Part shown: positions 27,334 through 35,015 of the stretch, piece by piece | How positions within the stretch are numbered: position 1 is the stretch's first letter | Layout of the letters: every line of letters begins with the position of its first letter | Assembly: GCA_035624785.1 (NCBI GenBank) | Contig: DASPQV010000048.1 | Location: 117,170-181,169, forward strand | Direction: 5' to 3' | Origin: JAJZNI01 sp035624785 | GTDB taxonomy: Bacteria > Chloroflexota > Dormibacteria > Aeolococcales > Aeolococcaceae | Length of the DNA stretch: 64,000 bases | Position numbers and translations under genes: made by a program | The notes under the pieces: generated by a model | What the model saw: only the letters and a program-made list of their open reading frames with translations | The model's database searches: none | What the model was told of the DNA's origin: nothing

Positions 27334-29405
27334 GACGGCTCATCTACATCGGACAGGACGACGACATCTCGGACCTGGCCGGAAGGATTCGGACCGCCGA
27401 CGATGGTGACGAGGTCGCCCTGGTCGTCCCGGCGGGAGCCCAGGCGCTCCAGGCGCCCATCCACCTCCGGCTCATCGCCCAGCTGAGCGCCAAGCGCGAC
27501 CAGAAGGTGGTCGTGGTCAGCCCCGACCCCAGGATCCAGGAGCAGGCCCGCGGCGCCGGGGTCACCGTCTTCAGCTCGGTGGCGGCCTACGAGGGTGGCG
27601 TCCCCATCGAGCTTCGCCGTCCCGGCGCCCCGCTCCGCTCAGGTCAGGCGGCCGGAACGCCTTCCCCGGCGGTGGTGCCTCGGTCACCGGTGTGGGAGCC
27701 GGACTCGCCACCGGCCGGTTCCGGCGCCGTGGCACCGGGCCCGGCGGTTGCATCGCCTTCGCCGCTGGCTGCCGCCCCGACGGCGCCCGCACCCGCCCCA
27801 CTGGTCGCCGCCGCAGCCGGCGGCACTGCCCCGATCACGACCGGCCCGGCCGCACCTGCCCAGCTCGGAGGCCAGCCGGCCCCCGGAGACGGTCCGAGCC
27901 GAGCGTGGCCGGCCACCGGTGCCGGCGCTTGGGGCCAGGCGCCCACCAGCTGGACGGCATCGCCGGTCGCGCCGGCGGCAACGTCGGCAGGCTGGCAGAG
28001 CCCGGGCTCGGGGAGCCCATCGGGCGGGCCGGCCTTCCAGGGCGCCTCTCTCTACCAGGGGGGCGGCGCCGCGACCCAGGTGCCCCCGGCCCAGCAGGCC
28101 CTGGTGACCACGCCTTCCCGCTCGGGGCGCGGCACCCTGCGGGACAGCGCGGCGAGGCGCCCCCGGGGCCACCGACCCCGCACCGCCCTCTACTTCGTGC
28201 TCATCGGGCTCGCGGTGATCGGCCTCCTGGTCTACCTGGTGCTGACCCCGACGGCCACCGTTGCCATCACCGTCGTCGAGCAGCCCCTGCCGGTCACCGC
28301 GACGATCCAGGGCAGCGCCGACCCCACCCAGAACACCGGTCCCAACCACATCCTGACCAAGGTGGTGAGCGATACCGGGAGCCAGCAGTTCCCGGCGACT
28401 CCCACCGGGACCAAAAGCATCCCGGCCGTAGCCGCCACCGGTTCCGTCGTCCTCAGCGCCGACCCGACCACGTTCCCGTTCGGGGTGTCGTTCCCTTACA
28501 GCACCAATGGCCTGGTGTTCGAGACGAGCGGCGGCGTCCAGTTCGAGGTTACCGGCAGCGGGACTGTGACGATGGGTCCACCGACCTACCAGAGTGCCCC
28601 CATCCCCATCGCGGCTCTCCAGGCCGCCGCCAGCGGCAACGTTCCAGCCGGGGCGATCACACAGTGGGTGAACGACCCGTGCAGCGACCCACACAACCAT
28701 TGCCCAGCCGGGTCGATCTCGGTCACCAACCTCGAACCGACCTCCGGAGGTGTCGACGCCGCCACCCAGACCGTGGCCAGCTCGAGCGACATCCAGGGCT
28801 GGCAGTCGCAGGTCACCCAGTTCTGCGATCAGCTCACCAGCAAAGCCAGGTCGGACCTCACCAGCAAGGCGGGCGGCGACACGATCGCCCTGGATCCCAA
28901 CCAGGAGGGTGAGACCATCGCCTGCTCGCCCAAGCCCAACGTCGCCCAGATCCAGGCCGACACCCAGATGTCGCCGGTGACGGTGACGGTGACCATGACC
29001 GCCCAGGCCACCGTCTACAACCCGGCCGATGTGCGAGCCGATGTCCTCACCGACCTGGAGAACTCTCAGAACCTGCCCGCCGGCGACACCCTGGTCCCCG
29101 GAACCGTGAGCTCGCAGACGGAGGTGGTCACGGCGGCATCGGATGGCACCGTGACGCTGTCGGTGAACGCGAGCGCCTACTACCGTCCCGCCACTACCAA
29201 GCAGCTCCTCTCGGCTCTGCGCGACCAGTTGACCGGGCGAAACCCGGGCGACGTCCTTGGCATCGTCCAGCAGCGGATCAATGACGTGGACCACGTGACC
29301 GTGCACGAGAGCCCCTTCACCCTGTTCTTCATGCCGTTCTTCAGCTCCAACATCGCGGTCACCGAGAACTTCGTCGCCCCGTCGGCGTCGTCCTCAAGCG
29401 GTTGA
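27330..29405 (+). CDS. Bitopic membrane protein with Rossmann-like cytoplasmic domain and baseplate-J-like exterior
   Basis: 691 aa. The N-terminal ~90 residues (MRRLIYIGQDDDISDLAGRI, VALVVPAGAQALQAPIHLRL, KVVVVSPDPRIQEQARGAGV) look like an alpha/beta domain found in membrane proteins of several Gram-positive and candidate-phylum genomes. A ~180-aa Pro/Ala/Gly linker, one transmembrane helix (LYFVLIGLAVIGLLVYLVL, ~283-305) and a ~380-aa exported beta-rich region follow. Such proteins are sometimes labelled baseplate J-like, but no phage genes are nearby. Pairing with an FtsA/PilM-like ATPase suggests an envelope complex. The stop overlaps ruvX (TTGA). Confidence 0.7.
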   Translation: MRRLIYIGQDDDISDLAGRIRTADDGDEVALVVPAGAQALQAPIHLRLIAQLSAKRDQKVVVVSPDPRIQEQARGAGVTVFSSVAAYEGGVPIELRRPGAPLRSGQAAGTPSPAVVPRSPVWEPDSPPAGSGAVAPGPAVASPSPLAAAPTAPAPAPLVAAAAGGTAPITTGPAAPAQLGGQPAPGDGPSRAWPATGAGAWGQAPTSWTASPVAPAATSAGWQSPGSGSPSGGPAFQGASLYQGGGAATQVPPAQQALVTTPSRSGRGTLRDSAARRPRGHRPRTALYFVLIGLAVIGLLVYLVLTPTATVAITVVEQPLPVTATIQGSADPTQNTGPNHILTKVVSDTGSQQFPATPTGTKSIPAVAATGSVVLSADPTTFPFGVSFPYSTNGLVFETSGGVQFEVTGSGTVTMGPPTYQSAPIPIAALQAAASGNVPAGAITQWVNDPCSDPHNHCPAGSISVTNLEPTSGGVDAATQTVASSSDIQGWQSQVTQFCDQLTSKARSDLTSKAGGDTIALDPNQEGETIACSPKPNVAQIQADTQMSPVTVTVTMTAQATVYNPADVRADVLTDLENSQNLPAGDTLVPGTVSSQTEVVTAASDGTVTLSVNASAYYRPATTKQLLSALRDQLTGRNPGDVLGIVQQRINDVDHVTVHESPFTLFFMPFFSSNIAVTENFVAPSASSSSG

Positions 29406-29869
29406 GCGCGGCAGTCGGGGTCGACGTGGGCGCCCGGCGGGTGGGCCTCGCCGCCGCCGATCCCAGTGGCACCATCGCCTCTCCACTGCGGACCCTGGAC
29501 CGGGACCGACCCGGCTTCTGGGCACAGCTGAGCCAGGTGTGCACGGACCGCGGCTGCCAGCTCCTGGTGGTGGGTCTCCCCCGGCGCCTGGACGGAGCCG
29601 AGGGTGACGCCGCGCACCAGGCCAGGCGCTTCGCCGCCGAGGCCGAGCGGCGGCTCGGGGTGGTGGCGGTGCTCTGGGACGAGCGGCTCACCACCGCCGA
29701 GGCCGAGCGGGCGCTGATCGCGGCCGGCGTCCGGCGAGCCGCCCGGCGCACCCGCGTGGACGCGGTGGCCGCGGCGCTCATCCTTCAGGGATACCTGGAC
29801 GCCCAAGGGCGCGCCGGGAAGGTCGCAAGGGCACCCGCCCCGCGGCCCCAGCCGGGTGAGCCTCGGTGA
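29402..29869 (+). CDS. ruvX: Putative pre-16S rRNA nuclease / Holliday junction resolvase (YqgF)
   Basis: 155 aa, RNase H fold. GVDVGARRVGLAAAD carries the first catalytic Asp; LLVVGLPRRLDG, WDERLTTAEAE and the final VDAVAAALILQGYL supply the rest of the site. The family matures the 5' end of 16S rRNA. TTG at 29402 overlaps the preceding stop, and the stop overlaps mltG (GTGA). The alaS-ruvX-mltG neighbourhood is widespread; here two membrane-complex genes are inserted between alaS and ruvX. Confidence 0.9.
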   Translation: MSAAVGVDVGARRVGLAAADPSGTIASPLRTLDRDRPGFWAQLSQVCTDRGCQLLVVGLPRRLDGAEGDAAHQARRFAAEAERRLGVVAVLWDERLTTAEAERALIAAGVRRAARRTRVDAVAAALILQGYLDAQGRAGKVARAPAPRPQPGEPR

Positions 29870-30981
29870 GCCCAGCGACCGCCCACCGGGGCACCGGAAG
29901 CGGCGCCGGCCACCCCCGGCGCCCGGCGCGGCCGCTCCGGGCACCCCGCCGGCGGAGCGGGCTGGGCCCGTTCTTCGCCCTGGTCGCGGTCCTGGTGATC
30001 CTTGCCGGAGGGGCCGGCGCCACCCTGGTCTACGCCCGGATGCAGCTCCAGCCCGTCACCGCCACCCAGGGAGACAGCGGCATCCCACTCACCGTCGCGG
30101 CCGGCGAGAGCCTCGGCCAGGTTGCCACGGACCTCCAGAGCCAGGGTGTGATCCGCAGCGCCACCTGGTTTGCCGCCTTCGCCCGCCTCCAAGGGGTGCA
30201 CCTGCGAGCCGGACGCTACCTGGTGGACTCGGGGATGGGAGCCAGCGAGCTGCTCGCCCGCCTCCAGGGGCCGCCGGTCGCCTGTCCCCCCGAGCCGGCG
30301 GCCACGCTGACCGTCCCGGAGGGCCGCACGGTGGAGCAGATCGCCGAGATCGTGGCCTCCACCAAGGGGCTGAGCGTGTCCCGGCCGGAATACCTGGCCG
30401 CGGTGGCGGAGGGCAGCTACCAGGCCGCGTTCCTGAGCATGCGGCCAGCCGGCGACCAGTCCCTCGAGGGTTTCCTGTTCCCGGCCACCTACACCGTCCC
30501 GGACTGCTCGACGGCACATGACATCGTCCAGCAGCAGCTGGACGGGTTCGCCGCGCACATGGCCGCCGAGCTTCTCGCCGACGGAGACCACGCCTATGCC
30601 GATCTGATCGCCGCCTCGATTGCCCAGGACGAGGTCCAGCCGCGCGACTTCGCCCGGGTCGCCTCGGTGATCGTCAACCGCCTCAAGGCGGGCATGGACC
30701 TGCAGATCGACGCCACCGTCATGTACGGGCTGCATCAGGTCGGGCAGACCATGTCCAGCGCCGACGAGGCCATGGACACCCCCTACAACTCCTACCTGCA
30801 CGGCGGCCTGCCGCCCACCCCCATCGGCAATCCCGGGGCGGCAGCCATCGCGGCGGCGCTGACCCCCGCCTCGACCAACTACCTTTTCTACGTCTCCGAC
30901 GCGTGCGGAAACACCTACTTTTCCGCAACTGAAGCCGATCACCAGAAGCAGGTCCAGGAATATCTGGGCAAATGCCCGTGA
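29866..30981 (+). CDS. mltG: Endolytic murein transglycosylase MltG (YceG-like)
   Basis: 371 aa. One membrane helix near the N terminus (GPFFALVAVLVILAGGAGATL), a LysM-like segment (IPLTVAAGESLGQVATDLQ), then the YceG catalytic domain: EGFLFPATYTVP, ASIAQDEVQPRDFARVASVI with the conserved Glu, and DATVMYGL. It cleaves nascent glycan strands and sets their length. It overlaps aroE by 10 nt. Catalytic residues are inferred from the E. coli family pattern, where the second acidic residue is invariant. Confidence 0.92.
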   Translation: MSPATAHRGTGSGAGHPRRPARPLRAPRRRSGLGPFFALVAVLVILAGGAGATLVYARMQLQPVTATQGDSGIPLTVAAGESLGQVATDLQSQGVIRSATWFAAFARLQGVHLRAGRYLVDSGMGASELLARLQGPPVACPPEPAATLTVPEGRTVEQIAEIVASTKGLSVSRPEYLAAVAEGSYQAAFLSMRPAGDQSLEGFLFPATYTVPDCSTAHDIVQQQLDGFAAHMAAELLADGDHAYADLIAASIAQDEVQPRDFARVASVIVNRLKAGMDLQIDATVMYGLHQVGQTMSSADEAMDTPYNSYLHGGLPPTPIGNPGAAAIAAALTPASTNYLFYVSDACGNTYFSATEADHQKQVQEYLGKCP

Positions 30982-31826
30982 AGAGCGCGGCGCCCAGGGC
31001 CAGCCTCCACCTGGCACTGATCGGGGCGGGGATCCGCCACTCGCCCTCGCCGGCGATGCAGCAGGCCGCCCTCGACGCCCGCGGCCTGCGCGGCGAGTAC
31101 AGCCTCCTGGACGTCGCTCCCGAGGAGCTGCCCGGCCTGCTCAACAGGATCCGGGCCGGGGAGCTGACCGGCTGCAACGTCACCGTCCCTTACAAGAGCG
31201 CGCTGGCCGCTGCCTGTGACCGGCTGGAGGGCGATGCCGCCGTCTGCCAGGCCGTCAACACGCTGGTGGGCGACGCCGGCGAGCTGGTCGGCGATGACAC
31301 CGACGCCCGGGGATTCGAGCTGGCCCTCGGCTACCTCCGGCTGCTCCCCGAGTCAGGTGGCACGGGTCTGGTCTTCGGGGCTGGCGGCGGTGCCGCAGCG
31401 GTGGTGCTCGCGCTCTGCCGGATGGGGGTGGAGGAGATCGCGGTGGCGGCCCGCAGGGTCGATCAGGCCTCCGACCTCTGCCTGCGCGTCTCGCCCGAGA
31501 ACGGCCGGCCGGTGGCCTGGGAGGAATGCGCCGAGCTCGAGGCCATCGCCGAGAACGCCGACATAGTTGTCAACGCCACCTCCACCGGGGCCGGCAACCT
31601 CCCCCTCCCGCTCGACGTCCTCCCTGAGCGGTGCATCGTGGCCGACCTCCGCTATCGCCCGCGGCCCGTCGACCTGGTGGAGGCTGCGGAGCAGCGCGGC
31701 CTGCGCGCCACCGACGGCGTGGAGATGCTCCTCTTCCAGGGCATGCTGAGCTTCCAGCGTTGGACGGGGGCGGATCCCCCTTGGCACGCCGCCCGCCAGG
31801 CGCTGGTCGCCGCCCTGGAAGGATGA
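30972..31826 (+). CDS. aroE: Shikimate dehydrogenase (NADP+)
   Basis: 284 aa. Reduces 3-dehydroshikimate. Substrate domain: HSPSPAMQQAAL and CNVTVPYKSAL with the catalytic Lys; DDTDARGF has the paired Asp. The NADP-binding Rossmann fold follows at FGAGGGAAAVVLAL. The last segment LLFQGMLSFQRWTG is the family C terminus. ATG 30972 lies within the end of mltG. Its stop overlaps the prepilin peptidase start. The other aro genes are 2 kb downstream. Confidence 0.94.
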   Translation: MPVKSAAPRASLHLALIGAGIRHSPSPAMQQAALDARGLRGEYSLLDVAPEELPGLLNRIRAGELTGCNVTVPYKSALAAACDRLEGDAAVCQAVNTLVGDAGELVGDDTDARGFELALGYLRLLPESGGTGLVFGAGGGAAAVVLALCRMGVEEIAVAARRVDQASDLCLRVSPENGRPVAWEECAELEAIAENADIVVNATSTGAGNLPLPLDVLPERCIVADLRYRPRPVDLVEAAEQRGLRATDGVEMLLFQGMLSFQRWTGADPPWHAARQALVAALEG

Positions 31827-32581
31827 ACCCGGCTCTCACCGCCGGCGCCGGTGTTGCTGGCGCGGCGATCGGCCTCGGCGCCGGATGGCTGTCGGTGTTC
31901 CTGGAGGGTCGGGAGCGCCTCGAGGAGGAGGAGAACGAGGAGCGCGCCGAGTACGAGGCTGAAGTGGCGAAGCAGGCGGAAGAGGCGGGAGCCAGGGGCG
32001 ACCCGCCCGAGCCGGCACTGCCCTGGCTGCCCGAGCGCTACGGCTGGACGTGGCTGGAATGGGGGCTCGCGCCGGTGCTGGCGGCTTTCGGCTTCAGCCT
32101 CTTCGCGGGCCACCAGGGACTGACCTGGGTGGCCGTCGAGGACGTCGTGTGGGTGGCAGTCTTCGTCCAGATCATCGTCTTCGACATCAAGCACCGGCTG
32201 ATCCTCGACAAGGTCACCCTGCCCGCCATCGTCCTGGCCCTGGTCCTGGCCGCGGTGACCCCGGGGCTCTCCTTCTTCGGCACCCTGATCGGCGGGGCCG
32301 CGGTGGGTGGCCTCTTCGCCCTGCTTCACCTGGTCTCCCGGCGGGGGATCGGCCTGGGCGATGCCAAGCTGGGCACGCTGGTCGGAGCGGTGACGGGCCT
32401 GGGCTTCAGCGACCAGTACCAGGCCGCCTACGCGGTGGTCGCGGCGGTGCTGATCGGCGGCGTGGTGGCCCTGCTCCTCCTCATCAGCCGGCTGCGCAGC
32501 CTGAAAGATCCGATCCCTTACGGGCCCTTCCTGTGCATCGGCGCAGCGGTGGTGCTGTTCCAGGGCCCGCTGGTCACCTGA
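31823..32581 (+). CDS. A24 prepilin peptidase, N-terminal region divergent
   Basis: 252 aa aspartic protease that processes type IV/Tad prepilins. The two catalytic Asp are in VFDIKHRLILDKVTLP and GIGLGDAKLGTLVGAV. About seven hydrophobic segments. In typical PilD the first half carries a CxxC methyltransferase loop; here there is instead a hydrophobic helix (GAAIGLGAGWLSVFLEG) and a highly acidic helix (ERLEEEENEERAEYEAEV), so methylation is doubtful. It may process the TadE-like proteins at 18-20 kb. It overlaps aroE by ATGA. Confidence 0.88.
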   Translation: MNPALTAGAGVAGAAIGLGAGWLSVFLEGRERLEEEENEERAEYEAEVAKQAEEAGARGDPPEPALPWLPERYGWTWLEWGLAPVLAAFGFSLFAGHQGLTWVAVEDVVWVAVFVQIIVFDIKHRLILDKVTLPAIVLALVLAAVTPGLSFFGTLIGGAAVGGLFALLHLVSRRGIGLGDAKLGTLVGAVTGLGFSDQYQAAYAVVAAVLIGGVVALLLLISRLRSLKDPIPYGPFLCIGAAVVLFQGPLVT

Positions 32582-32721
32582 CGCCCCGTCTCGAGAGGCC
32601 TGAGGCGGGCGATCGGCAGCCCGGCAGGCACGATGCGATGTGGGGAGTCGGCGCCTGTGGCCGCCTCAACCCATGGGGCTAAGGTGGAGGTGTCGACAGG
32701 TCACGCTCGGGGAGGCTGGCG

Positions 32722-33096
32722 ATGGAGTACGGCAGAGCGATCGTGGCTGCGGAGCTGCGGTCACTGGAGCTGCGGCCTGCGGAGGACGCGGTGGCGGCGA
32801 TCTACGACCGTCCCATCGGTCTGCGGCTGCTCCACCAGGAGCCGGAGAGCGGTGAGGAGCACTACCTGGTCCGCTACCCTGCCGGGGTGCGCTGCCGCGC
32901 CCACCGCCACACCGCGGCCCACACCATCGTGGTGCTGGAGGGCGAGCTGGAGGCCAACGGTCAGGTCGTGGGTCCGGGCTCCTACGTTCACTTCCCGCGG
33001 GGCGAGCCGATGCGGCACCAGGCGGCGGGCGGCGCCCCATGCCTGTTCGTGGTGCTCTTCCACGGCCCCTTCGACGTGGCCCTGGTGGAGGGCTGA
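32722..33096 (+). CDS. Cupin-domain protein
   Basis: 124 aa, single cupin barrel. RCRAHRHTAAHTIVVLEGELEANG contains the His metal ligands of motif 1, and GSYVHFPRGEPMRHQAAGG is motif 2. GGGGAGG ends 6 nt before ATG 32722; TAAGGT (32680-32685) may be the -10. Metal-binding small cupins serve as sensors, isomerases or dioxygenases; the substrate cannot be told from sequence. It stands alone. Confidence 0.8.
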   Translation: MEYGRAIVAAELRSLELRPAEDAVAAIYDRPIGLRLLHQEPESGEEHYLVRYPAGVRCRAHRHTAAHTIVVLEGELEANGQVVGPGSYVHFPRGEPMRHQAAGGAPCLFVVLFHGPFDVALVEG

Positions 33097-33190
33097 GCGC
33101 CGCCCCGGAGCACCGGGGCGAGCACCGGCCGACATCGGTGAGCCGGCGGCTGGCGCCACGGCGAGCCGAGCCGCCGACGAATGCCCCATC

Positions 33191-33793
33191 ATGGCGGGCA
33201 CGATGGCTCCCCCACTGCTCTCCGGCGAGACGCCGATATCCACTCAGCGGCAGCACCCTGCGGTGCTGGTCCCGGCCGGGGTGATCGCCGCCCTGTGCAT
33301 CGCCGTGCCGCTCCTCCTCATCCACCTGGTGCCGGCCCGCATCGCCGGCCATGACACCGGTGAGGCCAAGCTCATCGCCTCGGTGGTGATCGCCGTGGTG
33401 GTCGCTCTCTGGTTCCTGCTCCGCGTGCTCCAGTGGCGATTCCAGACGTACACGCTGACCTCGCACCGGATAGTGATGAGCCGAGGCGTGATCTCCCGGG
33501 TGATGGAGTCGATCTCGCTGGATCGGGTCCAGGACATCGTGGTGCGCCGGCCGATCGCCGACCGGCTGATCGGCTCCGGCTCCATCGAGATCGACTCGGC
33601 GGGGCGCGACGGCGTGGAGGTGCTGCGCCTCATCCCCCACCCCAACCGCTTCTACACGCAGGTGCTCCAGGCGGTGGAGGACCACCGGCGGCTGAGCATG
33701 GGTTATCCGTCCCCGGGCACGGAGCCGCCGGGGCCGGCCGCGCCGCCGACGCTTCCCCCCACGCCGTACGGCATGGCGGGCGGGGGGGTGTGA
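33191..33793 (+). CDS. PH-domain membrane protein (YdbS/DUF304 type)
   Basis: 200 aa. Two hydrophobic helices (VLVPAGVIAALCIAVPLLLI and ASVVIAVVVALWFLL) followed by a bacterial PH domain (YTLTSHRIVMSRGVISRVMES, SLDRVQDIVVRRPIADRLIG, GSIEIDSAG). These proteins are small membrane factors of unclear role. The C-terminal tail is Pro/Gly-rich and disordered. ATG 33203 is an alternative start. A hairpin follows the stop. Confidence 0.82.
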   Translation: MAGTMAPPLLSGETPISTQRQHPAVLVPAGVIAALCIAVPLLLIHLVPARIAGHDTGEAKLIASVVIAVVVALWFLLRVLQWRFQTYTLTSHRIVMSRGVISRVMESISLDRVQDIVVRRPIADRLIGSGSIEIDSAGRDGVEVLRLIPHPNRFYTQVLQAVEDHRRLSMGYPSPGTEPPGPAAPPTLPPTPYGMAGGGV

Positions 33794-33803
33794 GGCGATG
33801 AAG

Positions 33804-33828
33804 GACCCGCACCCCACCACCGCGGGTC
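33804..33828 (+). terminator. Hairpin after the PH-domain gene
   Basis: GACCCGC (33804-33810) pairs with GCGGGTC (33822-33828) over an 11-nt loop, 10 nt after the stop. No T tract. It separates this gene from the aro operon. Confidence 0.45.
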
Positions 33829-33860
33829 TGGCTGGCTAGGACCGCCTCGGCGCAGCCGCG

Positions 33861-35015
33861 ATGCTTCGGTTCCTGACCGCCGGGGAGTCCCACGGCCCCC
33901 AGCTCACGGCCATCGTCGAGGGTGTCCCCGCCGGGCTGCCGCTGGATGCGCGCCGGGACATCGATCCTCAGCTGCGGCGCCGCCAGGGTGGATACGGACG
34001 CGGCCGTCGCCAGCTCATCGAGCACGACTCCGCCCAGATCGTGGGTGGCGTCCGCGGCGGCCGCACCCTCGGTTCGCCGGTGGCCCTGGTCATCACCAAC
34101 CGGGACTGGGAGAACTGGAAAGGCCCGATGCAGGTCACCGCCCGGGGATTCCACCGGAAGGCGATCACCCGGGTGAGACCGGGGCACGCCGACCTCGCGG
34201 GGATGCTCAAGTACGGCTTCGAGGACGCCCGCGACGTGTTGGAGAGAGCCAGCGCGCGGGAGACGGCCGCCCGGGTGGCCGCCGGCGCGGTGGCGATGGC
34301 GCTGCTCCGCCAGCTGGGGGTGGGGGTCTCATCGTGGGTGCGGCGGATCGGCGAGGTCGCCATCGAGTGGCGAGATTGCGTGGACCAGGCGGCGGTCGAG
34401 GCGTCGCCGGTGCGCTGCCCCGATCCGGAGGCGTCGGCCCGCATGGTTGCCGCCATCGACGCCGCCCGGGGGCGCGGCGACACCCTGGGTGGCAGCGCGG
34501 TGGTCACCGCGACCGGAGTGGTCGCCGGGCTGGGCAGCTATGCGCAGTGGGACCGGCGCCTCGACGGCCTGGTCGCCCAGGCCCTCTGCAGCATCCCCTC
34601 GGTCAAGGCGGTGGAGATCGGGGCCGGCCTGCTGGCCGCTCGGTCGCCGGGATCGGAGGTGCACGACTCCCCCCACCACGTCGAGGGCGAGGGCTTCCAC
34701 CACCGGACCAATCGCCAGGGCGGGTTGACGGGTGGCGTCACCGACGGGGAGCCGCTCTGGGCCACCGTCCACTTCAAGCCGATCGCGACGCTCCTGTCGC
34801 CCCTGCCCAGCGTGGACACCCACACCGGCGCCGAGGTCAACGCGCACTACGAGCGTAGCGACGTCTGCGTGGTCCCGGCCGGGGCGGTGGTGGCCGAGGC
34901 CATGCTGGCCTGGGTGGTCGCCGCCGCGATGTCGGAGAAGCTGGGCGGCGACTCCCTCACCGAGATGCGCCGCAACCTCGCCGCCTACCGGCGCGAGATC
35001 CGGCGGCTGCGATGA
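33861..35015 (+). CDS. aroC: Chorismate synthase
   Basis: 384 aa, FMN-dependent last step of the shikimate pathway (EPSP to chorismate). Signatures: LRFLTAGESHGPQLTAIVEG, RRRQGGYGRGRR, RPGHADLAGMLKYGFEDAR, and ERASARETAARVAAGAVA. Full length. The leader before ATG 33861 contains CTAGGAC but no clear promoter. It overlaps aroKB by ATGA, so chorismate synthase, shikimate kinase, dehydroquinate synthase and dehydroquinase are made together. Confidence 0.96.
   Translation: MLRFLTAGESHGPQLTAIVEGVPAGLPLDARRDIDPQLRRRQGGYGRGRRQLIEHDSAQIVGGVRGGRTLGSPVALVITNRDWENWKGPMQVTARGFHRKAITRVRPGHADLAGMLKYGFEDARDVLERASARETAARVAAGAVAMALLRQLGVGVSSWVRRIGEVAIEWRDCVDQAAVEASPVRCPDPEASARMVAAIDAARGRGDTLGGSAVVTATGVVAGLGSYAQWDRRLDGLVAQALCSIPSVKAVEIGAGLLAARSPGSEVHDSPHHVEGEGFHHRTNRQGGLTGGVTDGEPLWATVHFKPIATLLSPLPSVDTHTGAEVNAHYERSDVCVVPAGAVVAEAMLAWVVAAAMSEKLGGDSLTEMRRNLAAYRREIRRLR

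Noticed and set aside
27330..29405. Phage origin of the baseplate-J-like membrane protein
   Set aside because: A transmembrane helix, partner ATPase and housekeeping neighbours argue for an envelope protein; no tail or capsid genes are nearby.
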